A DNA stretch of 43,934 bases from Burkholderiales bacterium (GCA_035560005.1 DATMAN010000079.1:1-43934), one strand, 5' to 3'. Positions 18,332 to 26,454 are shown, numbered from the stretch's first letter. The notes: generated by a model from the letters alone, not told the origin. Numbers and translations are program-made.

Positions 18332-20212
18332 TCACAGATCGTACACGTGGACCAGAAGCCAGGTCAGCACGCCCCACATCAGGACGAACAGAAAGCCGCC
18401 GACCTTGCTGAAGTCGCTGAAGCGGTAACCCGCGGCGTTCATCACGAGCAGGTTCGTCTGATAACCCATCGGCGTCAGATAGCACAGGTTGCAGCCGAAG
18501 AGGACCGCCAGCACGAACGGCTCCCAGTGTGCGCCAAGCTGAAGAGCGGTCTCCCAGGCGAGCGGGGTGCCGATCGCCGCGGCCGCGGTGTTCGAAACGA
18601 AGTTGGTCAGCACGCCCATCAACAGCATCAGCAGCGCGAGAAACCAGGCAGTGTCCAGCTGCGCGGCAGTCTGCACCAGATGGTGTGCGAGGAAACTCGT
18701 GCCGCCGGTGACTGTCAACGCCTTGCCGAGCGCGAGGCTGGAAGCAATCAGCAGGATGACTTTCGAGCTGAGCGCCGACTTTGCGTCATCCCATTTCAGG
18801 CAGCCTGAACCAATCAGCAGCAGCACGCCGGCGAGCGCGGCGAGCGCGATGGGCATCACCTTGAAGGCGGCCAGCAGCACCACTGCCGCAAGGATGCCCA
18901 GGACCAGCGGCGCCTTGTTGCTCCTGGGCAGGCTCACCCGCGAGTCGAGCACCAGCCCGGCACGCGCGGACTGGGCCTCGCGGATCTGCTCGTCGGTGCC
19001 CTGAACCAGCAGGACGTCACCGGATCGCAGAATCGTGTCGGAAATGTCTTCGCGGCGCCACTGCCCGGTCGCGGCCGAGCGGCGCAGACCGACGACGCTG
19101 AGTCCGAAGACCTCGGGGAAGCGGGAGCGACGCAAACTCGTGCCTTCCAGAGTCGAGTCCTCGGTGATGATCAGCTGCGCAAGGAACTGTTCATCGGAGC
19201 CTGGCTCGGCTTCCCGGCCTGCCTCTGCTCGTCCTTCGCTCGCGCGGCGCTCTGCTGCGCCTCGCTCGCTGCCCGGACCATGCAGTTCGGCCCCCAGCAT
19301 CCGGCCGAACTCTTTCAGGTTCTCGGCAGTGTCGCGGACCACGATGCGGTCACCTGCCTGCAGAGTGGCCGAGGGCGAGTGTTTGAGCGTCAAGTGGTCT
19401 CCGCGCCTGATTTCCAGGATGCTCAACTTTCCGTTGGTGCGCTCGCGCACTTCACCAACCGGCAGCCCATCCAGCGGGGAACCTTCGGTCACACGCAGCT
19501 CGGCGGTGAAGATGAGCTGGGATTGGCTGGGCGTGGGTGATTCGACTTTCCGCAGCAGCAGGGGCGCGACCAGCCACAGGTAGGCGAGCGCAGGGATGGC
19601 CGCGATCGCGACAATCGGGTAGAAGTCGAACATCCCGATCTGCCCCAATCCATGTCCGGCGACCATGGATACCACGATCAGATTGGTGGATGTGCCAATG
19701 GTGGTGGCCATACCGCCGATGAGGACGGCGAAGTTCATGGGCATCAGCATCTGTGCAGGGGAGCCCCCGGACTTGTCTGCGGCACTCATCAGTAGCGGTA
19801 TCAGAACCACGACGATCGGCGTGTCGTTGACGAAGCCGCTCGCGAGTGCCGCGCCGACCAATACCGTGAGCAGAGCCACTCGCGGCCGCGACTCCAGGCG
19901 GTGGGCGAGCCTGCGCGCGACGGGGTCGAGCGCGCCGGTCGCGACCAAGGCGCGACCCAGAATCATCAGCGCACAGATGGCGATCAGGGCCTGGTGTCCG
20001 AAGCCGTAGAAGAACTCGAAGGGCTCAACCGCGCGCCCGTGGTGCTGGTAGGGGAAGAACAGAAACAGCGTCGCGAGCGCACCGAGAATGCCAAGGCTAA
20101 TCGACTGGATCGGCCAGCGATCCCAGGCCAGCAGCACAAACGCCAACGCCGCCAGGCTGATCACTGCGACGCCGTGCCCGTCTAATCCGGGAATGGCTAG
20201 CACGTCAATCAC
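18332..20212 (-). CDS. SLC13/DASS-family anion transporter with two RCK_C (TrkA-C) domains
   Basis: 626-residue membrane permease. Two blocks of transmembrane helices (residues ~1-200 and ~410-626) flank a soluble middle region with two TrkA-C-type domains: ELRVTEGSPLDGLPVGEVRE and the ITEDSTLEGTSLRRSRFPE repeat. Family motifs are TPIVVVLIPLL, GGMATTIGTSTNLIVVSM and FVSNTAAAAIGTPLAWETAL. Such proteins move dicarboxylates, sulfate or other anions with Na+; the RCK_C domains may sense ligands. An Ala/Glu/Arg-rich insert of about 30 residues (GSERGAAERRASEGRAEAGR) lies between the two RCK_C copies and looks like expanded low-complexity DNA. The start codon is GTG (20210-20212). Transcription is towards the deacylase gene. 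Confidence 0.9.
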   Translation of the reverse strand: MIDVLAIPGLDGHGVAVISLAALAFVLLAWDRWPIQSISLGILGALATLFLFFPYQHHGRAVEPFEFFYGFGHQALIAICALMILGRALVATGALDPVARRLAHRLESRPRVALLTVLVGAALASGFVNDTPIVVVLIPLLMSAADKSGGSPAQMLMPMNFAVLIGGMATTIGTSTNLIVVSMVAGHGLGQIGMFDFYPIVAIAAIPALAYLWLVAPLLLRKVESPTPSQSQLIFTAELRVTEGSPLDGLPVGEVRERTNGKLSILEIRRGDHLTLKHSPSATLQAGDRIVVRDTAENLKEFGRMLGAELHGPGSERGAAERRASEGRAEAGREAEPGSDEQFLAQLIITEDSTLEGTSLRRSRFPEVFGLSVVGLRRSAATGQWRREDISDTILRSGDVLLVQGTDEQIREAQSARAGLVLDSRVSLPRSNKAPLVLGILAAVVLLAAFKVMPIALAALAGVLLLIGSGCLKWDDAKSALSSKVILLIASSLALGKALTVTGGTSFLAHHLVQTAAQLDTAWFLALLMLLMGVLTNFVSNTAAAAIGTPLAWETALQLGAHWEPFVLAVLFGCNLCYLTPMGYQTNLLVMNAAGYRFSDFSKVGGFLFVLMWGVLTWLLVHVYDL

Positions 20213-20584
20213 CTCGATCTCCGGTCACTTGCCTCATCGATTCTGCATGTCCCAAGCTCTGCGCGTCATTCCTGCCGCCACCGACCGTGCCAATCCTAGT
20301 CGATCCGACCGCATGCGGCACCGGGCCGTTACCGTCCACCGGGAGAAGCGGCTTGTCTTTGCATTCGTGAAGGGCGCTCCGATGACGATATCGATGCGTG
20401 CTGCATTGGCACTCGCGCCCGTCCTCTCGTCGGGAGGGCAGTCTCGGCCGAGCCCGGCAGGTTCACCGAGAAGGTCACGGTCGAGCTGATCGATGACATC
20501 GAGTTCGACCACGACTTGAGGCTCCGGAACGAAGCAGCGTTCAATTCCCGTTTGACTCTTCCCGGCGCCCTTTGTGGTTCGGCT
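20213..20584. other. Intergenic stretch with a possible frameshifted small-protein remnant
   Basis: 372 bases between the SLC13 and Gfo/Idh/MocA genes, with no intact gene. On the plus strand an ATG at 20382 starts MTISMRAALALAPVLSS, which looks like a signal peptide, then runs into low-quality sequence. From about 20447 another frame reads AEPGRFTEKVTVELIDDIEF. A single indel near 20440 would join the two into one secreted small protein. The 3' part (20554-20580) resembles a decayed CTTCGTG-type repeat. I cannot name a family, and the reading may be coincidence. Confidence 0.35.
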
Positions 20585-21583
20585 CTAGATGTCCTCCCAG
20601 CGGGAGGAGCGTTCGGAGCGCAAGAGCGCATCGATGACGCGCATGTTGGAGATGGCGTCCTCGATTCCGTAGGGCAGGGCGATCTCGCCACGCACCGCGC
20701 GTGCAAACGCTTCGCCCTGCAGCATGTACTGATCGGCGGCGGGGATGACCTCGGTGCGGATCCCCGCGCCGGACAGCGAACATCCGTCGTCGATGAATAT
20801 CAGCGTCGTTCGCCCTTGGGGCGCATTGAACGGGATCTGGATCTCGACGCGGCGCCTGGACCCGCAGAGCTGAATGCGCTGATAGGGCACGCACTGGGTC
20901 GAAACGGTGAACTCCAGCTGACGCCCTTCGCCGAAGTCGACCAACGCGCTCGACAAGCGGTCGGTCTTGAAGACCGGATCGCGATCGATCAGCGCAATCG
21001 CGCGCCTGGGCTCCGCCTGGAAGAAAAACCGCCCGGCCATGACGGGATAGCAGCCGATGTCGTAGAGCGCGCCGCCGCCGGCCTCGGCGATGTTGCGGAT
21101 ATTGGCCGGGTCGGTGTTGTGGTACGAGAAAAACACTTGCACCGCTCGCAGCTCGCCGAGTTCCCCTGCGTGAACCAGCTCCGCGGCGCGCAGCCACTGG
21201 GGATGGAAGCGCACCATGAAGGCTTCCATCACCAGGATGTTCCTGGGCACCGTGCGCAGAGCCGCCGCTTCCCCTGCGCTCAGCGCGATCGGCTTCTCGC
21301 ACAGGACATGTTTCCCCGCCCGTGCGGCCTTCAAGGTCCACGGTACGTGCAAGTGATTCGGCAGCGGGTTGTAGATCGCCTCGATCTCCGGGTCGGCAAG
21401 CAGCGCCTCGTAAGAACCGTACGCCCTCGGGATTCCCAGTGCATCGGCGGCACTGCGCGCGGCGGCCTCGGACCGTGACGCGATGGCGCGGATCTCGCAC
21501 CACGGGCTCTTCTTCATGCCCGGCAGGACCCGCTTCATTCCGATCTTTGCGGTGCTCAGCACGCCCCAGACGACGCGTTTCAT
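20585..21583 (-). CDS. Gfo/Idh/MocA-family NAD(P)-dependent oxidoreductase
   Basis: 332-residue oxidoreductase. The N-terminal Rossmann domain begins MKRVVWGVLSTAKIG (GxxxxAxIG dinucleotide loop), followed by the conserved EKPIALSAGEA, where the Glu-Lys-Pro motif lies near residue 95. The C-terminal substrate domain has EAFMVRFHPQW, GGALYDIGCYPV (the DxGxH/CYP region typical of the family) and the closing SNMRVIDALLRS. Sugars, inositols and dihydrodiols are known substrates; none is indicated here. The ATG at 21581-21583 has GAGAGGCGG just upstream; the longer in-frame start at 21832 is unlikely. It is divergent from the downstream YdcH-family gene. Confidence 0.92.
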   Translation of the reverse strand: MKRVVWGVLSTAKIGMKRVLPGMKKSPWCEIRAIASRSEAAARSAADALGIPRAYGSYEALLADPEIEAIYNPLPNHLHVPWTLKAARAGKHVLCEKPIALSAGEAAALRTVPRNILVMEAFMVRFHPQWLRAAELVHAGELGELRAVQVFFSYHNTDPANIRNIAEAGGGALYDIGCYPVMAGRFFFQAEPRRAIALIDRDPVFKTDRLSSALVDFGEGRQLEFTVSTQCVPYQRIQLCGSRRRVEIQIPFNAPQGRTTLIFIDDGCSLSGAGIRTEVIPAADQYMLQGEAFARAVRGEIALPYGIEDAISNMRVIDALLRSERSSRWEDI

Positions 21584-21685
21584 GATCCGCCTCTCGATTT
21601 TGTTCGGCTTCCGGCCAGCCGCCCGCCGCAAACTTCTGGAAACGCGCGGATTTTCCATTTTTTCACCACCCGTCTCCCTTGGGGG

Positions 21686-21715
21686 TTGGCAAGCGGCATT
21701 TTTCGGGCGTATGCT
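21686..21715 (+). promoter_or_regulatory. Putative sigma70-type promoter of the YdcH-family gene
   Basis: TTGGCA (21686-21691) and TATGCT (21710-21715) with an 18-nt spacer sit 70 nt upstream of the ATG at 21786. The expected transcript would start near 21722. Both boxes match the consensus at 4-5 of 6 positions. Confidence 0.45.
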
Positions 21716-21785
21716 GAGGCTGCGACCGCAAAGTTGTTCAACCCGCCGGGTTTCCCAACCGGCCTGACGACGGAGGTGACGTGCC

Positions 21786-22031
21786 ATGCAAATAATGCCG
21801 CACGACGTTGAGCACGAGTTTCCCGAGTTCAAGAACCTGATCCATGAAATGAGAGACCGTGATCAACGCCTCGCCGAGCTGATCGACGAGTACGAGCGTG
21901 TGAACGCCGAAATCGTGGACATTGAAGAGAACGACAAGCCGTTTCAGGACTTTGAGTTCGAGAACATGAAGAAACGGCGGCTCAGACTGAAGGACCAGAT
22001 CTACTTCCTCCTGCGCGGTTACCAGCACTGA
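21786..22031 (+). CDS. YdcH-family (DUF465) small coiled-coil protein
   Basis: 81 aa. The sequence is two long helices rich in Glu, Arg and Asp (PEFKNLIHEMRDRDQRLAEL and KKRRLRLKDQIYFLLRGYQ), the pattern of the YdcH family. The family consensus HRLxxxxxxxL...K..RLxLKDxI is seen at the C-terminus as RRLRLKDQIYFLL. Function is not established for the family. A GGAGG ribosome site at 21772-21776 lies 9 nt before the ATG, and the gene ends at a clear terminator. It is transcribed alone on the plus strand from a short promoter region divergent from the oxidoreductase gene. Confidence 0.88.
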   Translation: MQIMPHDVEHEFPEFKNLIHEMRDRDQRLAELIDEYERVNAEIVDIEENDKPFQDFEFENMKKRRLRLKDQIYFLLRGYQH

Positions 22032-22038
22032 CTTTCCA

Positions 22039-22110
22039 ACCGCCCCATCGGGGGCGGTGCAAACCGGCGCCCGTCGGCCGCCAATCGCGGCACGGGCGCC
22101 GTTTTTGTTT
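22039..22110 (+). terminator. Rho-independent terminator with tandem hairpins
   Basis: Two hairpins follow the ydcH-like stop. The first pairs ACCGCCCC (22039-22046) with GGGGCGGT (22051-22058) across an ATCG loop. The second pairs GGCGCCCGT (22066-22074) with ACGGGCGCC (22092-22100) and is followed by GTTTTTGTTT. The convergent RraA-like gene ends at 22185, so this also separates the two units. Confidence 0.82.
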
Positions 22111-22184
22111 CTCCAACCCCGGATGCAGTGCTTCGTGAAGCAGATCGGAGAACTTGAACCGGACTTCCGGCCACTCTTCACCCG

Positions 22185-22874
22185 TCACCGCACTTTTTCC
22201 ATGTCCGCGTAAGCCTGCCTGAGCTTCTGGATGTTGAACCCTGGCTGCCTGGCGGCGTCGAGCACCACCTTCTCCCGCCGCGCCATCAGGTCGATTGCAG
22301 CCGGCAGCTTCTCCAGAACATCCGCCGGGATGACGAGCGCGCCGTGCCGGTCGGCGTGCACGACGTCGCCATCGGACACGGCCAGCCCCAACACGTCCAC
22401 CGGCCTTCCGAACTCGACAACTTGAACCCACCCGTGGCTCGGCGAGAGCTTGGCGGCAAGGCACTGGAATTGCGGATGCATCGCGTCCAGGTCGCGCATC
22501 GAACCGTCGGTGATTGCGCCCATGCACCCCAGGCCCCAGTGCACGTGCGTGTTGACTTCTCCCCAGAAAGCACCCAATCCGCGCTGGCTGTCGATGTCCT
22601 GCACGACGGCGATCGTCGGCTGCGCCGGGCGCGCGAGGTACTCGTAGTAGGCCAGCAGCTTTTCCCTGCGCACCGGGGCGTCGAAGGGTACCGAGCAGCG
22701 GATCGCGGCGGTCCGGGCGAAGCCGATGACGGATGGAAGCTTCGGATTCGCAGCGATCAGCGGGCTGCGTGTGAAGCCGGTGGTGAACCGCCCGCCGCGC
22801 GCGATCTCGAGGGCATTGGCGATGGTGGGCGTGTCGAATCGCCGCAGGTGTTCGAACAGATCGACAGGCTGCAT
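22185..22874 (-). CDS. RraA-family protein (HMG aldolase / demethylmenaquinone methyltransferase-like)
   Basis: 229 residues with the RraA-like fold. The family signatures are AITDGSMRDLD (the [TS]DG-x-x-RD motif, with the Arg and Asp that bind substrate and metal) and VVHADRHGALVIP near residue 190, plus the N-terminal FDTPTIANALE. Members without the E. coli RNase E role are usually 4-hydroxy-4-methyl-2-oxoglutarate/oxaloacetate aldolases in aromatic ring degradation. I expect aldolase or decarboxylase activity on a branched oxoacid. It is encoded alone on the minus strand, convergent with the YdcH gene. A HpcH/HpaI aldolase of similar pathway flavour lies 1.2 kb away. It is not an RNase E inhibitor by length or neighbours. 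Confidence 0.88.
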   Translation of the reverse strand: MQPVDLFEHLRRFDTPTIANALEIARGGRFTTGFTRSPLIAANPKLPSVIGFARTAAIRCSVPFDAPVRREKLLAYYEYLARPAQPTIAVVQDIDSQRGLGAFWGEVNTHVHWGLGCMGAITDGSMRDLDAMHPQFQCLAAKLSPSHGWVQVVEFGRPVDVLGLAVSDGDVVHADRHGALVIPADVLEKLPAAIDLMARREKVVLDAARQPGFNIQKLRQAYADMEKVR

Positions 22875-22971
22875 GGGATCTCCTCGTGTGGGTCCTTTGG
22901 CGTGGAGGTTAGCAGGTTCGAACCAGCCTTCATGGCGAGGCCGGTTCTGGGGCTACGCCGTCCGGGACGGC

Positions 22972-23313
22972 ATGCGCATCCCGCTGGAGGGAGAAGTCGC
23001 CCGGGACCTGCCGCAGGGGCTCTTCCCCTGTTGCCGCGGGCGCGTCACGGATGCGTGCTGCGACTTTATCGGCCGAGGAGCTCCGGTATTCTTCGTCCGA
23101 TCCGGCGGATGCGGGAGGACGAGAAAAGTGGAGTTTCACCGGAGCGCATCGTTCGACCATGTACATCGGCACGTCGCCGGCTACCATGCGGCGTATGTAC
23201 TGGGCCCGGACGGCGACAACGTGCAGGCCGTGTATCGCGGACCGGCCGTCCGGTCCGCCGATTGCGTGATCGTCCGACCGGACGGATCCGCGCCGGAGGA
23301 ACTGCGGCCGTGA
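22972..23313 (+). CDS. VOC-like small protein, possibly a remnant
   Basis: 113 aa from the ATG at 22972. The C-terminal part FDHVHRHVAGYHAAYVLGPD followed by GDNVQAV strongly resembles the last strands of vicinal-oxygen-chelate (glyoxalase-like) proteins, which carry HYHxxYYGAFVLDPDGNNIEAV. The first 60 residues do not resemble the family in this frame. In another frame, DPADAGGREK recalls the AGGRDN element that should precede it. That suggests one or more frameshifts. However, the stop TGA overlaps the GTG of the next gene (GTGA at 23310-23313), which is typical of a coupled functional operon. I therefore list it as coding but doubtful. Confidence 0.45.
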   Translation: MRIPLEGEVARDLPQGLFPCCRGRVTDACCDFIGRGAPVFFVRSGGCGRTRKVEFHRSASFDHVHRHVAGYHAAYVLGPDGDNVQAVYRGPAVRSADCVIVRPDGSAPEELRP

Positions 23314-23903
23314 TTCCGCTGTGGCTGAAAATCGGCTACACGCTCTTCGTGTGCTTCCTCGTGCCGATCTACTGGCGTCAGTACGGCTTGTCGAACTTCC
23401 TCTGGTTCTCGGATATCGCGCTGCTGATGCTGGTGCCGGCGTTATGGCTGGAGAGCCCGCTGCTGGTCAGCATGATGGCGCTCGCGGTGCTGCTTCCGGA
23501 ACTCGCGTGGAACGCCGATTACTTCTTCCGGCTCGCGACCGGTCGATCGCTGATCGGGCTTGCCGACTACATGTTCGATCAGCGCATTCCCCGATTCATC
23601 CGCGGCCTTTCGTTGTTTCACGTCGTCCTGCCAGCGCTGCTGGTCTGGCTGCTCGACCGGCTGGGCTATGATGGTCGCGCGCTGGTGTGGCAGACCGTGG
23701 TCGCCGCGGTGGTCCTGCCGCTGTCCTATTTCCTGAGCAATCCGCGCGAGAACGTCAACTGGGTGTACGGGTTCGGCGGCAAGCCGCAGAGCCGAGTGCC
23801 CGCGCCGCTGTTTGTCGCGCTGCTGATGGTGGCCATTCCACTGGCCATTTACCTGCCCACCGATCTGCTTCTGAGCAGCATATTCGGCGCGGCAGGACGT
23901 TGA
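23310..23903 (+). CDS. Integral membrane protein of unknown function
   Basis: 197 residues from a GTG start. About six hydrophobic segments: LKIGYTLFVCFLVPIYW, FLWFSDIALLMLVPALWL, LLVSMMALAVLLPELAW, FHVVLPALLVWLLDRLGY, VWQTVVAAVVLPLSYFLS and LFVALLMVAIPLAIYLP. A conserved-looking charged loop NPRENVNWVYGFGGKPQ sits between the last two. I do not recognise the family. The gene overlaps the preceding VOC-like ORF by four bases (GTGA), so translation is probably coupled. The next gene is convergent. It is likely a small inner-membrane protein, perhaps in lipid or envelope biology, but nothing in the sequence shows this. Confidence 0.8.
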   Translation: MIPLWLKIGYTLFVCFLVPIYWRQYGLSNFLWFSDIALLMLVPALWLESPLLVSMMALAVLLPELAWNADYFFRLATGRSLIGLADYMFDQRIPRFIRGLSLFHVVLPALLVWLLDRLGYDGRALVWQTVVAAVVLPLSYFLSNPRENVNWVYGFGGKPQSRVPAPLFVALLMVAIPLAIYLPTDLLLSSIFGAAGR

Positions 23904-24036
23904 GAGCCTGCCGTCTCGGATCCCGCGCGCTTTCGATGGCCCTACACCGCCCTGCCAAAGCGCAACTCGAGGCCGCGCCGGGTTGGTGCATGGTGAGCGT
24001 CCGAGACAACCCGAACGCAGCGTTTCTCTTGTCCTT

Positions 24037-24816
24037 TCACTGGCAGGCGCGAACGAAGCTCGCCTGGTCCTGCGCGGCATTGAGCAGCAGGCCGATGTCG
24101 TTGCCGGCGAGAACCATGCGCATTCCGCGCGCGAGGTATCGTTTCATCAAGTCGCGCGTATATACCCCGCCCAGCGCCGGATACTTGCCGTGTTTGCGGC
24201 AGGCGGCGATGAGCGTATCCATCGCCGCGACGATGCGGGCGTCGTCGATCTTTCCCGGGATGCCCATCTCCAGACACAGATCGTTGGTGCCCATCAACAG
24301 TGCGTCGATACCGTGCACCGCCGCGATCTTCTCGGCATTTTCGACCGCCTGCGGCGTCTCGATCATGGCCACGATCATCGTCGCCTCGTTCAGCTCGGTC
24401 ACCACTTCGTTCACCGGCCGGGAAGCGAAGCCGAACTGCGGATAGGCGCCACCGATCGAGCGGTGGCCGAGCGGACGGAACTTGAAGGCGTCGACCATCG
24501 CACGAGCCACGTCGGCGGTATCGACGTGGGGAACGACGATCCCCAGCGCCCCGGCGTCGAGGCAGCGGGTGCCCATCGCCAGTTCGCCATGCGGCACGCG
24601 CACGAAGGGCGCGATGCCCGCGTCGAGCGCGGCCACACTGATGGCAGAGGCGGTTTCGGTGGAAGTCGCGCCGTGTTCCAGATCGATGAACAGCCAGTCG
24701 TATCCCGCGGTCTTCATCAGCCTGGCCACTTCCACGCCGCGCACGCCGCGAATGCCCATGCCGATGGCGATCTCTCCCTTGGCCAGCCGCGCCTTTGCCG
24801 CATTGACGATCTGCAT
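24037..24816 (-). CDS. HpcH/HpaI-family class II aldolase
   Basis: 259-residue TIM-barrel aldolase that cleaves 4-hydroxy-2-oxo acids to pyruvate and an aldehyde, with a divalent metal. Seen motifs are WLFIDLEHG (catalytic loop), APFVRVPHGE with the substrate-binding Arg, IVVPHVDTADVARAM, MIETPQAVENAEKIAAVHGI (metal-binding Glu) and LLMGTNDLCLEMG (metal-binding Asp). Length and motifs agree with HpaI-type enzymes from hydroxyphenylacetate or related degradation. It is a single gene on the minus strand, convergent with the membrane protein gene and divergent from a zinc mini-protein gene. Together with the RraA-like gene it suggests ring-cleavage product breakdown (inference). Confidence 0.93.
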   Translation of the reverse strand: MQIVNAAKARLAKGEIAIGMGIRGVRGVEVARLMKTAGYDWLFIDLEHGATSTETASAISVAALDAGIAPFVRVPHGELAMGTRCLDAGALGIVVPHVDTADVARAMVDAFKFRPLGHRSIGGAYPQFGFASRPVNEVVTELNEATMIVAMIETPQAVENAEKIAAVHGIDALLMGTNDLCLEMGIPGKIDDARIVAAMDTLIAACRKHGKYPALGGVYTRDLMKRYLARGMRMVLAGNDIGLLLNAAQDQASFVRACQ

Positions 24817-24996
24817 TTCCTGTCCTTCCCGTGGGAAAGGCCGCTATTCTACGGACCGCTGCCGTGTTGGTCGCGGCACGCCGTACGCTCGCTGCAATGC
24901 CGTCGGGTCGGCACGATGCGGGCGACGGACCCGCAAGCCGGAATGCTGCCGATCGAGGGCGGCTGACCCCGGCCTGCGCAGAGCGGGAGGTGCGAC

Positions 24997-25239
24997 GTGA
25001 AGCAGGTCAAGAAACCCAAGCCGCTGGGCGTGTGCAACGTCTGCGGCGCGCTGACCGACCAGGTCGAATTCGTCAATCAACGTTGCAACAAGGTGGTCTA
25101 CGGTCGGCGCTGCTATGGCCAGTACAAGAGCGAGCTCACCCACGTCTGGGCCGAATGCGAGACCTGCCGGGCGAGCGGGAAGGTCGGCACCCAGCGCTGC
25201 GAGGGCTGCGAGGGTTTCGGCTGGAAACTGCTGGCGTGA
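24997..25239 (+). CDS. Small zinc-binding protein with DnaJ-type cysteine motifs
   Basis: 80 residues. Cysteines occur as CNVC (residues ~13-16), RC, RRC, then CETCRASGKV and RCEGCEGFG. The last two match the CxxCxGxG zinc motifs of the DnaJ central domain and similar RNA/protein-binding mini-domains. Eight cysteines in all could bind two zinc ions. The GTG start is preceded by GGGAGG (24985-24990). I do not recognise the family. It sits between the HpaI aldolase (divergent) and the acyl-CoA dehydrogenase gene (convergent, 35 nt away). It could be a small chaperone or nucleic-acid-binding factor, but this is speculation. Confidence 0.72.
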   Translation: MKQVKKPKPLGVCNVCGALTDQVEFVNQRCNKVVYGRRCYGQYKSELTHVWAECETCRASGKVGTQRCEGCEGFGWKLLA

Positions 25240-25274
25240 GGCACGTTCTGGTCTGAAGTCTTCCTTCTCCCCCT

Positions 25275-26435
25275 TCAATACGACTTCGGCAGGCCGAGCG
25301 CCTTCTCCGCGATGTAGCACAGGATGAGGTGCGGGCTGACCGGCGCCAGCCGCGGAATCATCGCTTCGCGCAGGTAACGCTCGACGTGGTACTCCTTCGC
25401 GTAACCCATGCCCCCGAGCGTGAGCACGGCCTGTTCGCAGGTGCGAAAGCATGCCTCCGCCGCAAGGTACTTCGCGGCATTGGCCTCGGCCCCGCACGGT
25501 GCTCCGCGATCGTAGAGCGCGGCGGCCTTGAAGGTCATCAGGTTCGCGGCTTCCAGTTCCATCCAGCCGCGGGCGAGCGGGTGCTGGATCGCCTGATTCT
25601 GCCCGATCGGGCGGTCGAAAACGACTCGCTCGTTTGCGTAAGACACGGCGCGCTTGAGCGCCGCGCGCCCGAGGCCCACCGCCTCGGCGGCGATCAGGAT
25701 GCGCTCGGGATTGAGCCCGTGCAGCAGGTACTCGAAGCCGCGGCCTTCTTCCCCGATGCGGTCTTCCACGGGCACCGGCAGTTCCTCGATAAAAAGCATG
25801 TTCGAGTCCACCGCCTTGCGCCCCATCTTCTCGATTTCGCGCACTTCGACCCGGCCGCGGTCGAGCCCCGTGTAGAACAGCGAAAGACCGTCGGTGGGCT
25901 TGGCCGCGGCCGGCGCGGTGCGGGCCAGGATCAGCATGCGATCCGCTACCTGCGCGGTGGAAGTCCAGATCTTGCGCCCGCGCAGCACGTACCGATCGCC
26001 TTCGCGCCGCGCCGTCGTCTCGATGGCGGCCGTATCGAGCCCGGCGCTGGGTTCTGTCACCGCGAAGCACGCCTTTTCCTCGCCGCGGATCAGCGGCGGA
26101 AGCCAGCGGCGCTTTTGCTCGTCGCGGCCGAACACCACCACCGGGTTCAGGCCGAAGATGTTCATGTGCACAGCGGATGCACCCGAGAAACCCGCGCCCG
26201 ACTCGCTGACGGTCTGCATCATCAGCGCGGCTTCCGTGATGCCCAGCCCGGCACCGCCGTAGGCCTCCGGCATGGCGATGCCGAGCCAGCCGGCCTGCGC
26301 GATCGCGCGGTGAAAATCCGCGGGAAACTCCCCGCTGCGATCATGCTCGAGCCAGTAGCGCTCGCCGAAGCGGTCGCACAGTCTGGCGACCGCGTCCCTG
26401 ATCGCGAGCTGCTCAGCGGTGAACGAGAAATCCAT
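25275..26435 (-). CDS. Acyl-CoA dehydrogenase
   Basis: 386-residue FAD-dependent acyl-CoA dehydrogenase. The N-terminal helical domain contains FDFSFTAEQLAIRD-like MDFSFTAEQLAIRDAVARL and AMPEAYGGAGLG. The beta domain contains CFAVTEPSAGLDT and KIWTSTAQVADRMLIL (FAD contacts). The C-terminal domain contains RVVFDRPIGQNQAIQHPLAR and LTLGGMGYAKEYHVERYLRE. The usual catalytic Glu in YEGTxxIQR near the C-terminus is absent: the corresponding stretch is IPRLAPVSPHLI. A Glu in GLNPERILIA lies at the place used by isovaleryl-CoA-type enzymes. The ATG at 26433-26435 follows the Bug receptor gene by 19 nt, so they form one operon with the cupin gene. The acyl substrate is unknown. Confidence 0.93.
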   Translation of the reverse strand: MDFSFTAEQLAIRDAVARLCDRFGERYWLEHDRSGEFPADFHRAIAQAGWLGIAMPEAYGGAGLGITEAALMMQTVSESGAGFSGASAVHMNIFGLNPVVVFGRDEQKRRWLPPLIRGEEKACFAVTEPSAGLDTAAIETTARREGDRYVLRGRKIWTSTAQVADRMLILARTAPAAAKPTDGLSLFYTGLDRGRVEVREIEKMGRKAVDSNMLFIEELPVPVEDRIGEEGRGFEYLLHGLNPERILIAAEAVGLGRAALKRAVSYANERVVFDRPIGQNQAIQHPLARGWMELEAANLMTFKAAALYDRGAPCGAEANAAKYLAAEACFRTCEQAVLTLGGMGYAKEYHVERYLREAMIPRLAPVSPHLILCYIAEKALGLPKSY

Positions 26436-26454
26436 CGCTGATCCGGCGCGCGGG

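Noticed and set aside
16317-18428. Long plus-strand open frame opposite the D-aminoacylase gene
   Set aside because: No domain features; the opposite strand encodes a clear amidohydrolase with HTHYDAQ and SDAGAHL motifs.
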